A DNA stretch of 64,000 nt from Chitinophaga varians (GTDB lineage Bacteria; Bacteroidota; Bacteroidia; Chitinophagales; Chitinophagaceae). The stretch spans positions 682,001 to 746,000 of the forward strand of contig NZ_JABAIA010000002.1 of NCBI RefSeq assembly GCF_012641275.1. Direction: 5' to 3'. Shown in pieces: positions 1-7,790 of this stretch (the stretch's first letter is position 1; each line of letters begins with the position of its first letter). The notes below the pieces were generated by a model. It searched no databases. It had not been told where the DNA came from and was given only the letters and a program-made list of their open reading frames with translations. Both the position numbers and the translations under genes were made by a program.

Positions 1-1
1 A

Positions 2-265
2 GACCTGCAACCGCTCTACCAGTTTGGATGGGCCGCTCCTAACGCTGCAGGTGTTTATGAAATGGCCTTCATTGATCGTATGGGTGTTGTGTTCGTGATT
101 TGTATAGTAGGTATGATCATCATTTCCCTGGCCGATCCTTCCAGTAAAAACAATCCGAAAGGACTGGAAATCGACAGCAGTATGTTTAAAACAGCGATGC
201 CGTTTACCATCGGCGCTTTGTTTATCATCGGTATCCTCATTGCGCTGTATACCGTTTACTGGTAA
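2..265 (+). CDS. Sodium/sugar symporter (SSS family), C-terminal fragment
   Basis: Only the last 87 residues are present; the reading frame is open to the left edge of the window, so the gene starts upstream. Two hydrophobic segments are visible (about residues 28-44 and 67-86 of the fragment), separated by a short polar loop with ADPSSKNN, and the protein ends in YTVYW. This fits the C-terminal helices of solute:sodium symporters of the SGLT type. It lies 18 bases before the xylulokinase gene on the same strand, so a Na+/xylose uptake role is inferred from context. The family call rests on a short tail; another SSS substrate is possible. Confidence 0.6.
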   Translation, partial: DLQPLYQFGWAAPNAAGVYEMAFIDRMGVVFVICIVGMIIISLADPSSKNNPKGLEIDSSMFKTAMPFTIGALFIIGILIALYTVYW

Positions 266-283
266 TCGTTATTCACAACGGGT

Positions 284-1774
284 ATGTATTTTATCGGCTA
301 CGATATAGGTTCTTCTTCTATCAAAGCGGCGTTACTGGACGCAGACACCGGCCGTTGCCTGGCAACGGCCACCAGTCCGTCCCGCGAGATGCCTATCCTG
401 GTCCCGCATCCCGACTGGGCCGAGCAGGACCCGGAAAGCTGGTGGCAGGAGGTGGTGAACGCCACCGCACTCCTGCGCCGGCAATATACTTTCGATGCGG
501 CCCTGGTGAAAGGAATAGGTATCGCCTACCAGATGCACGGCCTCGTATGTGTGGATAAAAACATGCAGGTGCTGCGCCCCGCTATTATCTGGTGCGACAG
601 CCGCGCGGTGGACATTGGCCGCAAAGCCTTCTCCGCATTGGGCGAATCCTGGTGCCTCTCGCACCTGCTCAATTCCCCCGGTAATTTCACCGCTTCCAAA
701 CTGCGATGGATATACGAAAATGAGCCGCATATCTACGAACGGATTCATAAGGTAATGCTGCCCGGCGACTTTATCGCCCTCAAACTCACCGGGGAAGCCA
801 CCACCACGGTGTCTGGCCTCTCAGAAGGCACCTGCTGGGATTTCCCGGGCAATACTGTCAGTACCACGCTGCTGGACCACTACCAGATCAGCCCGCAGCT
901 GTTGGCTACGATCGTCCCTACTTTCGGCGTGCAAGGCCAGCTGACGGCCGCCGCTGCTACCGCTTTACAGCTGCTGCCCGGCACACCCGTCACCTACCGC
1001 GCCGGCGACCAGCCCAACAACGCTTTTTCACTCAATGTGCTTGAACCTGGCGAAGCAGCCACCACGGCCGGTACTTCCGGCGTGATCTATGCGGTGCATG
1101 ATCAGCATACGTTTGACCGGGAAAGCCGTGTTAACACCTTTGTGCATGTGAATAATGATACACAGCACACCCGCGATGGCGTGCTGATGTGCCTCAACGG
1201 CACCGGTATCGCCAATTCCTGGCTGCGGAACATGATCGGCGACATCAGCTACGCTGACATGAACGAAGCGGCCGCACAGGCGCCGCCGGGCGCCGACGGC
1301 CTGCTGGTGTTCCCTTTCGGCAACGGAGCAGAAAGGATACTGGGCAACAAAAGCATCGGCGCTACCGTCAGCCACCTCGACTTCAACCGCCACCAAAGGG
1401 CACATATGTTGAGAGCTGTACAGGAAGGCATCGTCTTCGGACTGAACTATGGACTGGACATCATGACAAACATGGGCCTTGACATACACCGCGTACGGGC
1501 CGGTCATGCTAACATGTTCCTCAGTCCGCTCTTCCGCGAAGCCTTTGCCAATACGGCCAATGTGGTCATTGAACTATATAATACAGACGGCGCACAGGGA
1601 GCGGCCAGAGGGGCCGCAACAGGTGCAGGTTACCTGTCTGTCCATGAAGCCTTCAGGGGAATGGAATGTCTCGCTGTAATAGAACCGGATAGCCGGCAGC
1701 AGGAACGTTACGCCGCAGCTTACAGCCACTGGCTGACCAGCCTGCGTTCGTTGCTGGCTAACGGTGAATCATAA
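284..1774 (+). CDS. xylB: Xylulokinase (FGGY carbohydrate kinase)
   Basis: 496 residues, normal for FGGY kinases. It phosphorylates D-xylulose with ATP to xylulose 5-phosphate in the cytoplasm. The N-terminal phosphate-binding motif [12 protein letters not shown] is at residues 7-18, the YQMHG substrate-site motif at 82-86, WCDSRA at 103-108, and the probable catalytic Asp242 sits in RAGDQ. A Gly/Ala-rich stretch near the C-terminus fits the second ATP-binding half. It is followed after 23 bases by xylA and preceded by the symporter, which gives the classic uptake-isomerase-kinase set. Specificity for xylulose rather than another ketose is supported mainly by the xylA neighbour. Confidence 0.93.
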   Translation: MYFIGYDIGSSSIKAALLDADTGRCLATATSPSREMPILVPHPDWAEQDPESWWQEVVNATALLRRQYTFDAALVKGIGIAYQMHGLVCVDKNMQVLRPAIIWCDSRAVDIGRKAFSALGESWCLSHLLNSPGNFTASKLRWIYENEPHIYERIHKVMLPGDFIALKLTGEATTTVSGLSEGTCWDFPGNTVSTTLLDHYQISPQLLATIVPTFGVQGQLTAAAATALQLLPGTPVTYRAGDQPNNAFSLNVLEPGEAATTAGTSGVIYAVHDQHTFDRESRVNTFVHVNNDTQHTRDGVLMCLNGTGIANSWLRNMIGDISYADMNEAAAQAPPGADGLLVFPFGNGAERILGNKSIGATVSHLDFNRHQRAHMLRAVQEGIVFGLNYGLDIMTNMGLDIHRVRAGHANMFLSPLFREAFANTANVVIELYNTDGAQGAARGAATGAGYLSVHEAFRGMECLAVIEPDSRQQERYAAAYSHWLTSLRSLLANGES

Positions 1775-1797
1775 ACGATATTTTAAAATCCACTATT

Positions 1798-3126
1798 ATG
1801 AGCATTACACTTGGAAACCACGAGTACTTCAAAGGCATCGGCCAGATCGCCTATGAAGGACCGGAATCAGACAACCCGCTCGCATACCGGTGGTATGATG
1901 AAAGCCGTCTCATCGCCGGTAAAACCATGAAAGAACTGTTCCGCTTTGCCGTATGCTATTGGCATACCTTCTGCGGCACCGGCGGCGATCCTTTCGGTCC
2001 GGGTACCAAACATTTCCCCTGGCTGGTGTCCACCGATCCCATGCAAAGCGCTAAAGACAAAATGGACGCGGCTTTTGAATTCATCACCAAACTGGGGCTG
2101 CCCTACTACTGCTTTCATGATATAGACCTGGTGGACGAAGGTGCTACCCTCGCGGAATACGAGCGCAGAATGCAGCAGATCGTGGATTATGCCAAACAAA
2201 AACAGGATGTCAGCGGCGTAAAACTGCTCTGGGGCACGGCCAACGTGTTCAGTCATCCCCGCTATATGAACGGCGCAGCCACTAATCCGGATTTTGCGGC
2301 ACTGGCTTATGCCGGTACACAGGTGAAAAACGCGCTCGACGCCACCATCGCCCTCAAAGGAGAAAACTATGTTTTCTGGGGCGGCCGCGAAGGATATATG
2401 ACCCTGCTCAATACCAATATGAAAAGAGAGCAGGAACACCTCGCCCGCTTCCTCTCCATGGCCCGCGATTATGCCCGTCAACAGGGCTTCAAAGGCACTT
2501 TCTTCATTGAACCGAAGCCCTGTGAACCCACCAAACATCAGTACGACTATGACAGCGCGACTGTGATCGGCTTCCTGCGTTATTACGGACTGGACAAGGA
2601 TTTTAAACTGAACATCGAGGTAAACCACGCCACCCTCGCCGGACATACCTTCCAGCATGAGTTACAGGTGGCTGTAGACGCAGGCATGCTGGGCAGCATC
2701 GATGCCAACCGCGGCGACTATCAGAACGGTTGGGACACCGATCAGTTCCCCACCCAGCTGAACGAGCTGGTGGAAAGCATGCTGATCATCCTCGAAGCGG
2801 GCGGCTTTGCCGGCGGCGGCGTTAACTTCGACGCTAAAACCCGCCGTAATTCCACCGACCTGGAAGATATCTTCCACGCACACATCGGCGGTATCGATGC
2901 TTTCGCCAGAGCAGCCATCATCGCTGAAAAAGTACTCACTAAAACAGCCTATAAAAAATTCCGGACAGACCGCTACGCCTCCTTCGATACGGGCAACGGA
3001 AAAGCCTTCGAAGAAGGTAAGCTCACCCTGGAAGATCTGCGCAACATCGCCACCTCCAACGGAGAGCCGGCCCAGATCAGCGGAAAGCAGGAATGGCTGG
3101 AAAATATAATTAACGGATGTATTTAA
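1798..3126 (+). CDS. xylA: Xylose isomerase, class II
   Basis: 442 residues, the length of class II (long) xylose isomerases. It interconverts D-xylose and D-xylulose using two divalent metal ions. The catalytic His107/Asp110 pair is in FHDID, the WGGREG motif is at residues 194-199, and metal-binding acidic residues lie in FIEPKP and in [10 protein letters not shown]. The ATG at 1798 follows xylB by 23 bases without a terminator, so the genes are probably co-transcribed. The downstream 82-base gap before the epimerase carries an imperfect hairpin. Confidence 0.96.
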   Translation: MSITLGNHEYFKGIGQIAYEGPESDNPLAYRWYDESRLIAGKTMKELFRFAVCYWHTFCGTGGDPFGPGTKHFPWLVSTDPMQSAKDKMDAAFEFITKLGLPYYCFHDIDLVDEGATLAEYERRMQQIVDYAKQKQDVSGVKLLWGTANVFSHPRYMNGAATNPDFAALAYAGTQVKNALDATIALKGENYVFWGGREGYMTLLNTNMKREQEHLARFLSMARDYARQQGFKGTFFIEPKPCEPTKHQYDYDSATVIGFLRYYGLDKDFKLNIEVNHATLAGHTFQHELQVAVDAGMLGSIDANRGDYQNGWDTDQFPTQLNELVESMLIILEAGGFAGGGVNFDAKTRRNSTDLEDIFHAHIGGIDAFARAAIIAEKVLTKTAYKKFRTDRYASFDTGNGKAFEEGKLTLEDLRNIATSNGEPAQISGKQEWLENIINGCI

Positions 3127-3135
3127 TTATAAGTC

Positions 3136-3180
3136 TTCACAAAGAAAAACAAAGGGTATTTCTTTGCTCTCTTTGTGGAA
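3136..3180. repeat. Imperfect inverted repeat (CACAAAGA / TCTTTGTG)
   Basis: CACAAAGA at 3138-3145 faces TCTTTGTG at 3170-3177, and CAAAG at 3150-3154 faces CTTTG at 3162-3166 inside it. The element fills the gap between xylA and the epimerase gene. There is no T-tract, so it is not a typical terminator; it may be an mRNA processing or stability hairpin, or a small interspersed repeat. Confidence 0.5.
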
Positions 3181-3208
3181 CGCCCTTGTGCGAACAAAAC
3201 AATGAACA

Positions 3209-4153
3209 ATGACAATCAACACTTTTCATGAGGCAGGATTTGATATCATTGCCCTTACTGACGAACAAAGCGGCACACAGGTAGAGATCGTGCCCGCGCA
3301 TGGCGCGTTGCTGCACGCTTTCAAGGTGCGCCGCCAGGGTGAACTGATCAACCTGATTGACAGCTACAGCAGCCTCGAAGACCTTCGGGAAAACCTGCAT
3401 GTCAGCTTTAAAAGCGTAAAACTGAGCCCTTTCGCCTGCCGTATGAAAGATGCGGCTTACGAATGGCAGGGCAGCAGCTATAGCATCGAAAAAACAATAG
3501 CGCCCGGAAACGCCATCCATGGCCTGTTGTATGATGCAAAGTTTACTGTGGCTGAACAGCAGGCTTCCGCCCGGGAGGCGTCTGTTACCCTTACTTACAA
3601 TTTTCGCGAAGAAGATACCGGTTATCCTTTCAGCTACGACTGCCAGGCGACTTACACCCTACTGCCAGGCAACGAGCTGCGTGTAACAACTAAAGTTATC
3701 AACCGCAGTCAAACGTCCATCCCGGTAATGGACGGCTGGCATCCTTATTTCTCCACCGGTACGCCGGTAGATGAACTGGTGCTCACCTTCGCCTCCAAAG
3801 AAATCGTAGAATTTGACGCTAAACTGATCCCGACAGGAAAAGTGCTGCCCTACACTGAATTTGTGAAAGGCAAAAAGCTGGCGGGAGTGGAGCTGGACAA
3901 TTCTTTCGTGTTGGACTTCTCACAGGCACAACCACTGGCTTCCCTGCTCGATCCGGTGAAAAATATCCAAATAGATTTTTTCCCGGGAGATCATTACCCT
4001 GTTTTACAGGTGTACATACCGCCACACCGCAACAGTATTGCAGTGGAAAACCTGAGCGGCGCGCCCAATGCCTTTAACAATGGTATCGGACTGGTAACCC
4101 TGGCAGCCGGCGAAGACCGGACATTTGATACCAGAATAAAAATCACTGTGTGA
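3209..4153 (+). CDS. Aldose 1-epimerase (galactose mutarotase-like)
   Basis: 314 residues. Members interconvert alpha and beta anomers of free sugars, feeding the right anomer to an isomerase or kinase. The two active-site histidines expected for GalM proteins appear as His104 (AIHGLL) and His178 (GWHPYF), and the catalytic base is probably Glu280 (VENLSG). The start is the ATG at 3209, which opens the frame; an ATG at 3202 is out of frame and stops after nine codons. There is no signal peptide, so it is cytoplasmic. Its position after xylA suggests it supplies alpha-xylopyranose to the isomerase. Confidence 0.85.
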   Translation: MTINTFHEAGFDIIALTDEQSGTQVEIVPAHGALLHAFKVRRQGELINLIDSYSSLEDLRENLHVSFKSVKLSPFACRMKDAAYEWQGSSYSIEKTIAPGNAIHGLLYDAKFTVAEQQASAREASVTLTYNFREEDTGYPFSYDCQATYTLLPGNELRVTTKVINRSQTSIPVMDGWHPYFSTGTPVDELVLTFASKEIVEFDAKLIPTGKVLPYTEFVKGKKLAGVELDNSFVLDFSQAQPLASLLDPVKNIQIDFFPGDHYPVLQVYIPPHRNSIAVENLSGAPNAFNNGIGLVTLAAGEDRTFDTRIKITV

Positions 4154-4179
4154 TAACAGCTTCACTTCAGGATAGGAGC

Positions 4180-4213
4180 ATCCTCCGGTCACCTGGCCGG
4201 AGGATTGTTTTTT
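4180..4213 (+). terminator. Rho-independent terminator of the xylose operon
   Basis: ATCCTCCGG (4180-4188) pairs with CCGGAGGAT (4197-4205) around an 8-base loop, followed by a T-rich run to 4213. It lies 27 bases after the epimerase stop codon. Confidence 0.85.
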
Positions 4214-4328
4214 AACAACCGCCTCAATTTATTTAAATTGTGGGCCGGAATGGATATGAACAATACACACACAGTATTGGTTGTTCAGGGAGAGGAAGGA
4301 TAGTCAGGATTAAAAACACAAACAATTT

Positions 4329-5045
4329 ATGAAGGCTCACATGCGTATTCTGTTGCTGGGTTGCATCGCCGGGATGTTGTTCCCTTTTGCCGCAAAAGCA
4401 CAGGTCATCGTAACCGGACAGATTTCAGACAGCAACAAACTGGTGCTGCCATACGCCACTATTACCAACCTGACCACAGGTAGGCATTCCCTATCTGATC
4501 AGGGTGGTTTTTATAAGATAGACGCTACCCGGAACGACAAGATCGTTTTTACGTTCGTAGGTTATCTGCCTGATACCGTGAAGGTGACGCAGACGACCGG
4601 TACCCAGACACTTAATGTGAAACTGGTGGTGGCCAGCCGTTTCCTGAAAGGAGTGGAAGTGTCTTCTCAGTATACACCTTACCAGCTGGACTCTATGGAG
4701 CGCCGCCGGCAGTATGGTTATTTGCTGGATTTGCCCAATAAGCCGCTGGCTGGAGGAAGTACCCCGCAAGGCGCCGGTATCGTTTTCAGTCCGTTTACCC
4801 GATATTCCAAGAGCGAGAAACAAAAAAGGCAGTTCAAGAAGAATTACGAGGAGATGGAAAAAGAGAAATATATTGACTCCCGCTTTACCCCGGTGCTGGT
4901 CAGCCAGGTTACCGGACTGAAAGGGGATTCATTGCAGCTCTTCATGCGGGATAACTATCCGGACTACGAAACCATGAGGACCATTGGCCACAACGACCTG
5001 CTGTACTGGATTACAGACAAATACAAAGCCTGGATCAAAAAATAA
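4329..5045 (+). CDS. Secreted protein with carboxypeptidase regulatory-like domain
   Basis: 238 residues. The N-terminus is a signal peptide (about residues 1-24, ending in FAAKA). Residues 25-105 form a CarboxypepD_reg-like beta-sandwich: a VTGQISD opening, conserved GGFYKID, and a central VFTFVGYLPDTV. The rest (about 110-238) is charged and alpha-helical in appearance, and I recognise no domain in it. Such proteins are common exported envelope proteins in Bacteroidota, but their molecular role is mostly unknown. The gene is monocistronic, bounded by terminators on both sides. Confidence 0.7.
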   Translation: MKAHMRILLLGCIAGMLFPFAAKAQVIVTGQISDSNKLVLPYATITNLTTGRHSLSDQGGFYKIDATRNDKIVFTFVGYLPDTVKVTQTTGTQTLNVKLVVASRFLKGVEVSSQYTPYQLDSMERRRQYGYLLDLPNKPLAGGSTPQGAGIVFSPFTRYSKSEKQKRQFKKNYEEMEKEKYIDSRFTPVLVSQVTGLKGDSLQLFMRDNYPDYETMRTIGHNDLLYWITDKYKAWIKK

Positions 5046-5054
5046 AGACATAGA

Positions 5055-5091
5055 AAAAGGGTGAAGAACAAGCCGAAGTCTTCACCCTTTT
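5055..5091. terminator. Bidirectional terminator between convergent genes
   Basis: AAAAGGGTGAAGA (5055-5067) pairs perfectly with TCTTCACCCTTTT (5079-5091) around an 11-base loop. The A-run on one side and T-run on the other let it serve both the secreted-protein gene and the opposing protease gene. Confidence 0.88.
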
Positions 5092-5117
5092 GATTTTATA
5101 TGCTATAGTGTTCAAAC

Positions 5118-6212
5118 TTAATTGTAGACCTTCACCATATATACAAACTCTTCCAGTTTTTTGATTTGGTCTAATCTGTTTAACCCTTCCAGATGGCTCT
5201 TACGGGTTATTTCTTTTTTCATGTTTTTATCTTTCGGCATTTCATCGAGCAACCGTTTCAGGTGAGCCGATTTCACCGCGAAGGCGATGCCGTCGGAAGT
5301 GGTTTGTTTGCCGGTAACGATACCTACCACATCGCCCTGGCCGTCTAACAGGGGAGCGCCGCTGTTGCCCGGATTAACCGGGATAGACACCTGATAGGCC
5401 GTGGTATCGCCGTTGAAACCGGTTTTAGCGCTGATATAACCTTTACCATAAACGATTTCATCGCGGGGGAAGCCCATGGTGAAAACTTCTTCGCCCAGTT
5501 TCGCGTTCTGTGGTTTCAGTGCGTAGGGCAGGGGCTGGCCTTTGAAGGAGGAGTCGGCAATTCTCAATACCGCCAGGTCGCTGGAGATATCTTCAAAAAC
5601 GCTGACCGCTTTAAAAGCCTCACCTTTATTATTCTGCACATATACCGAATCCGCGCCGGCCACTACATGATAGTTAGTGACGATGTAGCCATTGCCGGAC
5701 ACGGCAAAACCAGTGCCGCCGTAGGTGCCGGGATTAACCGGTGCCTTGCTTTTGTTATTGATATCATTGATGAGTGCATTTTGGGAGCGCTGGATATTGT
5801 TCAGTACTCTTCTGACGTCCTCATACTGGGCTGTGGATTTATTTTTGGCAGCGTTCTGCAGTACTGCGATAGTAGACAGGGACGTCACCAGTGCGATACA
5901 GGCGGCGGCTGCCAGGTTGGTAATGGTACGGCGGCGGACAGATACCTTTTTGGCGGCCAGGTTTTCTTCCCGGGCTTGTTTACGCAGGGTAGGCATGTCC
6001 AGTTGCCGGTGAATGTGGTCCATTTTAGCCTGGAGCGACTGGCGCTGGCCAAAATGTTGCAGCTGCTGCAGAAAAAACTCCTGCTCCTCCACCTGACGGT
6101 TGACTTGCGGATTGTTTTTACGCAGTTCCTCGAAAACGGCTTTTTCCTGTCCGCTCATTTCCCCTTCCAGGTAACGTTCAATTTCACGTAATAAATTCAT
6201 GTCATCTTTCAT
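5118..6212 (-). CDS. Membrane-anchored trypsin-like serine protease with anti-sigma-like N-terminus
   Basis: 364 residues. Residues 1-70 are charged and helical, containing RYLEGEMSGQEKAVFEEL, much like the cytosolic region of Bacteroidota anti-sigma factors. One membrane helix follows at about 99-118. Residues 165-310 form a trypsin-like (S1C) domain with His182 (NYHVV), Asp212 (SSDLAVL) and Ser284 (PGNSGAP), so the triad is complete; no PDZ domain is seen. The C-terminus (about 330-364) is basic. By topology the protease faces the periplasm. It lies 12 bases after the ECF sigma gene on the same strand, so the two are probably co-transcribed, and the N-terminal arm may bind that sigma factor. 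That binding role is inference. An alternative start is Met5. Confidence 0.82.
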   Translation of the reverse strand: MKDDMNLLREIERYLEGEMSGQEKAVFEELRKNNPQVNRQVEEQEFFLQQLQHFGQRQSLQAKMDHIHRQLDMPTLRKQAREENLAAKKVSVRRRTITNLAAAACIALVTSLSTIAVLQNAAKNKSTAQYEDVRRVLNNIQRSQNALINDINNKSKAPVNPGTYGGTGFAVSGNGYIVTNYHVVAGADSVYVQNNKGEAFKAVSVFEDISSDLAVLRIADSSFKGQPLPYALKPQNAKLGEEVFTMGFPRDEIVYGKGYISAKTGFNGDTTAYQVSIPVNPGNSGAPLLDGQGDVVGIVTGKQTTSDGIAFAVKSAHLKRLLDEMPKDKNMKKEITRKSHLEGLNRLDQIKKLEEFVYMVKVYN

Positions 6213-6224
6213 GGCCGTTGCTGC

Positions 6225-6800
6225 TTATAAGGATGTATTATACTGATCAAAAAATAACTTCTTCAGGCGCATCAGACACTTATACTTCTGATTTTTGGCA
6301 TTTTCGGCGTTGGTATAGCCGAATTTCTCTGCTATTTCCTGCATGGACTTTTTCTGTATATAATAATCTTCCAGAATAGTCTTGCAGGGTTCGCCAATGC
6401 TGCCCATCGCACTTTCCATAATACGGAACTGTTCGTCTTTGGTGCTGTGTTCATCTACCACCTCTGCGGCCGGAATGGTTTCCTCCATTTCCGGTGGAAG
6501 TGCATAAAGCCCGTAAGTGCTTTGTACCTTTTTCAGCCAAATGTGGCGGCAAACCGAATAAAGGAAAGTTTTTAGCCGGCTGGTCAGGTTGAAACTACCT
6601 TCGCAGGCTTTTTCATATAGAATGATGATGGCTTCCTGGAAAACATCTTTGGCGTCGTCTTCGCTGCCGTTGTGCTGTAAAATCATACGCAGCACGGCTG
6701 GAAAATTCTCTGAGTAGATGGTTTCCAATGACTTATCATCGCTCTTTGCCAATCCCAGCAATAATTCCCTGTCTCTTGTTATGTCTTGATGTTGCTTCAC
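6225..6800 (-). CDS. ECF-type RNA polymerase sigma factor
   Basis: 191 residues. Region sigma-2 spans about residues 25-95, with the core-binding DAKDVFQEAIIILYEK and the RLKTFLYSVCRHIWL helix. Region sigma-4 spans about 135-185 with a helix-turn-helix containing SMQEIAEKFGY. It directs RNA polymerase to a small regulon, usually in an envelope stress response. It is the first gene of a pair with the membrane protease. The divergent 133-base region upstream holds repeated GGGTTAC motifs that could be its own target promoter. No zinc-finger anti-sigma gene is adjacent; the protease N-terminus is the obvious candidate partner. Confidence 0.93.
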   Translation of the reverse strand: MKQHQDITRDRELLLGLAKSDDKSLETIYSENFPAVLRMILQHNGSEDDAKDVFQEAIIILYEKACEGSFNLTSRLKTFLYSVCRHIWLKKVQSTYGLYALPPEMEETIPAAEVVDEHSTKDEQFRIMESAMGSIGEPCKTILEDYYIQKKSMQEIAEKFGYTNAENAKNQKYKCLMRLKKLFFDQYNTSL

Positions 6801-6824
6801 TCTTAATACTATTATTAGGCATTT

Positions 6825-6883
6825 GGTAACCCAAAGTACCGAAAAAAAAATTTTTTAAAAGTTTGGGTTACCTTTTGGGTTAC
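6825..6883. promoter_or_regulatory. Divergent control region with repeated GGGTTAC motif
   Basis: GGTAACCCAAA (6825-6835) is the exact reverse complement of TTTGGGTTACC (6862-6872). A further copy, TTTTGGGTTAC, follows directly at 6873-6883. The motifs lie between the divergent sigma-factor gene (start 6800) and the small lipoprotein gene (start 6934), one arm facing each. They could be ECF sigma recognition sequences or a repressor operator; the sequence alone does not decide. Confidence 0.55.
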
Positions 6884-6933
6884 TCCGGTATAAAGGGTAA
6901 ATCATTCAAAAAACACCTTAAATTATTTGTACG

Positions 6934-7173
6934 ATGAAGAACGTAATTAAACTTGGTTTCCTGGCTCTGTCTTTCGGTCTGTTCGCTGTAGCTTGCGGCG
7001 GTGGTGAAAAACCTGCTACTGACTCTACTGCAACTAACGCTGGCGCTGTAATCGATTCAGCTGCTGCTAAAGTTGATTCTGCTGCTGCTGGTGCTGCTGC
7101 TGTTGTTGACTCTGCTGCTGCTAAAGTTGACTCCGTTGCTGCTAAAGTTGACTCTGCTGCTGCTAAACACTAA
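6934..7173 (+). CDS. Small alanine-rich heptad-repeat lipoprotein
   Basis: 79 residues. The signal peptide ends in a lipobox, FAVAC, with the lipidated Cys at residue 21. The mature part is almost only Ala, Val, Asp, Ser and Lys, built from near copies of VDSAAAK repeated with a seven-residue period, ending in AAAKH. A seven-residue alanine pattern can form a tight helical coiled coil, as in the Braun lipoprotein, though no sequence relation to it is claimed. The Ala codons of the repeat region are nearly all GCT, unlike neighbouring genes, which is typical of very highly expressed genes. It is divergent from the ECF sigma gene and is probably in the same regulatory circuit. Confidence 0.82.
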   Translation: MKNVIKLGFLALSFGLFAVACGGGEKPATDSTATNAGAVIDSAAAKVDSAAAGAAAVVDSAAAKVDSVAAKVDSAAAKH

Positions 7174-7200
7174 TTAGCAATCTCTGATTAAATTTTATAT

Positions 7201-7235
7201 GACCGCTATGGCTATGGCCATAGCGGTCTTTTTTT
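7201..7235 (+). terminator. Rho-independent terminator after the small lipoprotein
   Basis: GACCGCTATGGC (7201-7212) pairs perfectly with GCCATAGCGGTC (7217-7228) around TATG, followed by seven T residues (7229-7235). Confidence 0.92.
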
Positions 7236-7396
7236 GTGCCCCTGATATTTATTGATGAGCTTGCTAATTGTGTTTTTAAAAAGACGACCTTCCCACCGTT
7301 TTTATATACGCTACTGTCCCTCTTTTTCTGCAATTTTAGATTTAATTCAATAATAACTGCTTATTATTTAAAAAAATGTATTTTTTATATCAGACG

Positions 7397-7427
7397 CTTG
7401 GATAATTAAAATCGTGCCGTATTTTTG
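7397..7427 (+). promoter_or_regulatory. Bacteroidota-type promoter of the aromatic operon
   Basis: CTTG at 7397-7400, a 19-base spacer, then TATTTTTG at 7420-7427, which matches the Bacteroidota -7 consensus TAnnTTTG at all fixed positions. Transcription would start near 7433, leaving about 15 bases before the first leader peptide. The 160 bases between the previous terminator (7235) and this promoter hold nothing else I recognise. Confidence 0.82.
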
Positions 7428-7448
7428 TAACACGTTCAAAAAGAGCAT

Positions 7449-7508
7449 ATGACTACACAAGCGACTTTCGGATTTTTTGGCTTCTATTATTTCTGGTACC
7501 AGGAATAG
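7449..7508 (+). CDS. Aromatic leader peptide 1 (attenuator)
   Basis: A 19-codon open frame, ATG 7449 to TAG 7506-7508. Residues 7-17 read FGFFGFYYFWY: five Phe, three Tyr and one Trp in eleven positions. It sits just after a good promoter and just before a strong hairpin, as pheL and trpL do in enterobacteria. Ribosome stalling at these codons when charged tRNA-Phe or tRNA-Tyr is scarce would leave bases 7508-7515 free to form the antiterminator. The product is presumably non-functional; its translation is the sensor. Confidence 0.88.
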   Translation: MTTQATFGFFGFYYFWYQE

Positions 7509-7578
7509 GGAGGTCGTTTGTAAGTAAAAACATAAAAGAAACTACAAAAAGGCCTCCCGCGAAAACGGGAGGCTTTTT
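7508..7578 (+). terminator. Attenuator 1: terminator with competing antiterminator
   Basis: Terminator: GCCTCCCG (7552-7559) pairs with CGGGAGGC (7566-7573) around CGAAAA, followed by TTTTT (7574-7578). Antiterminator: GGGAGGTC (7508-7515), which begins at the last base of the leader stop codon, can pair with GGCCTCCC (7551-7558), using one G-U pair. The two structures share 7552-7558 and exclude each other. A ribosome that reaches the stop codon hides 7508-7515 and favours termination. Confidence 0.85.
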
Positions 7579-7597
7579 AATTATCAAAATACTGTAT

Positions 7598-7675
7598 ATG
7601 TCAAACCGTCACTTTAACACTTATTATTTTTATTACTTCTTTTTTGCGAAGAAGCAGGGGACTCGTTTGCAATAA
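7598..7675 (+). CDS. Aromatic leader peptide 2 (attenuator)
   Basis: A 25-codon open frame, ATG 7598 to TAA 7673-7675. Residues 9-16 read YYFYYFFF, eight aromatic residues in a row, with a further Phe at position 6 and no Trp. It starts 20 bases after the first terminator T-run, so it is transcribed only if attenuator 1 is read through. Near its end it carries AGGGGACTCGTTTG, close to the TAGGGAGGTCGTTTG at the end of leader 1. This suggests the two cassettes arose by duplication. Confidence 0.87.
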   Translation: MSNRHFNTYYFYYFFFAKKQGTRLQ

Positions 7676-7737
7676 AATACTTTACATACAGGTAAAATAA
7701 AGCAAAGGGTCCCGGAGACGGGGCCCTTCTTATTTCA
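7658..7737 (+). terminator. Attenuator 2: terminator with competing antiterminator
   Basis: Terminator: AAGGGTCCCG (7705-7714) pairs with CGGGGCCCTT (7719-7728) around the tetraloop GAGA, followed by a T-rich tail to 7737. Antiterminator: GGGACTC (7658-7664), inside the end of leader 2, can pair with GGGTCCC (7707-7713). Formation of one blocks the other. The first structural gene starts 54 bases downstream. Confidence 0.83.
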
Positions 7738-7790
7738 AATAGCTAGTTGCTACAGCAACTATAAAACAATAAAAAATCAACTCCATACAC

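Noticed and set aside
7449..7675. T-box or amino-acid riboswitch reading of the pheA leader
   Set aside because: No T-box specifier stem or conserved T-box bulge seen; the two translated Phe/Tyr-rich frames explain the region better.
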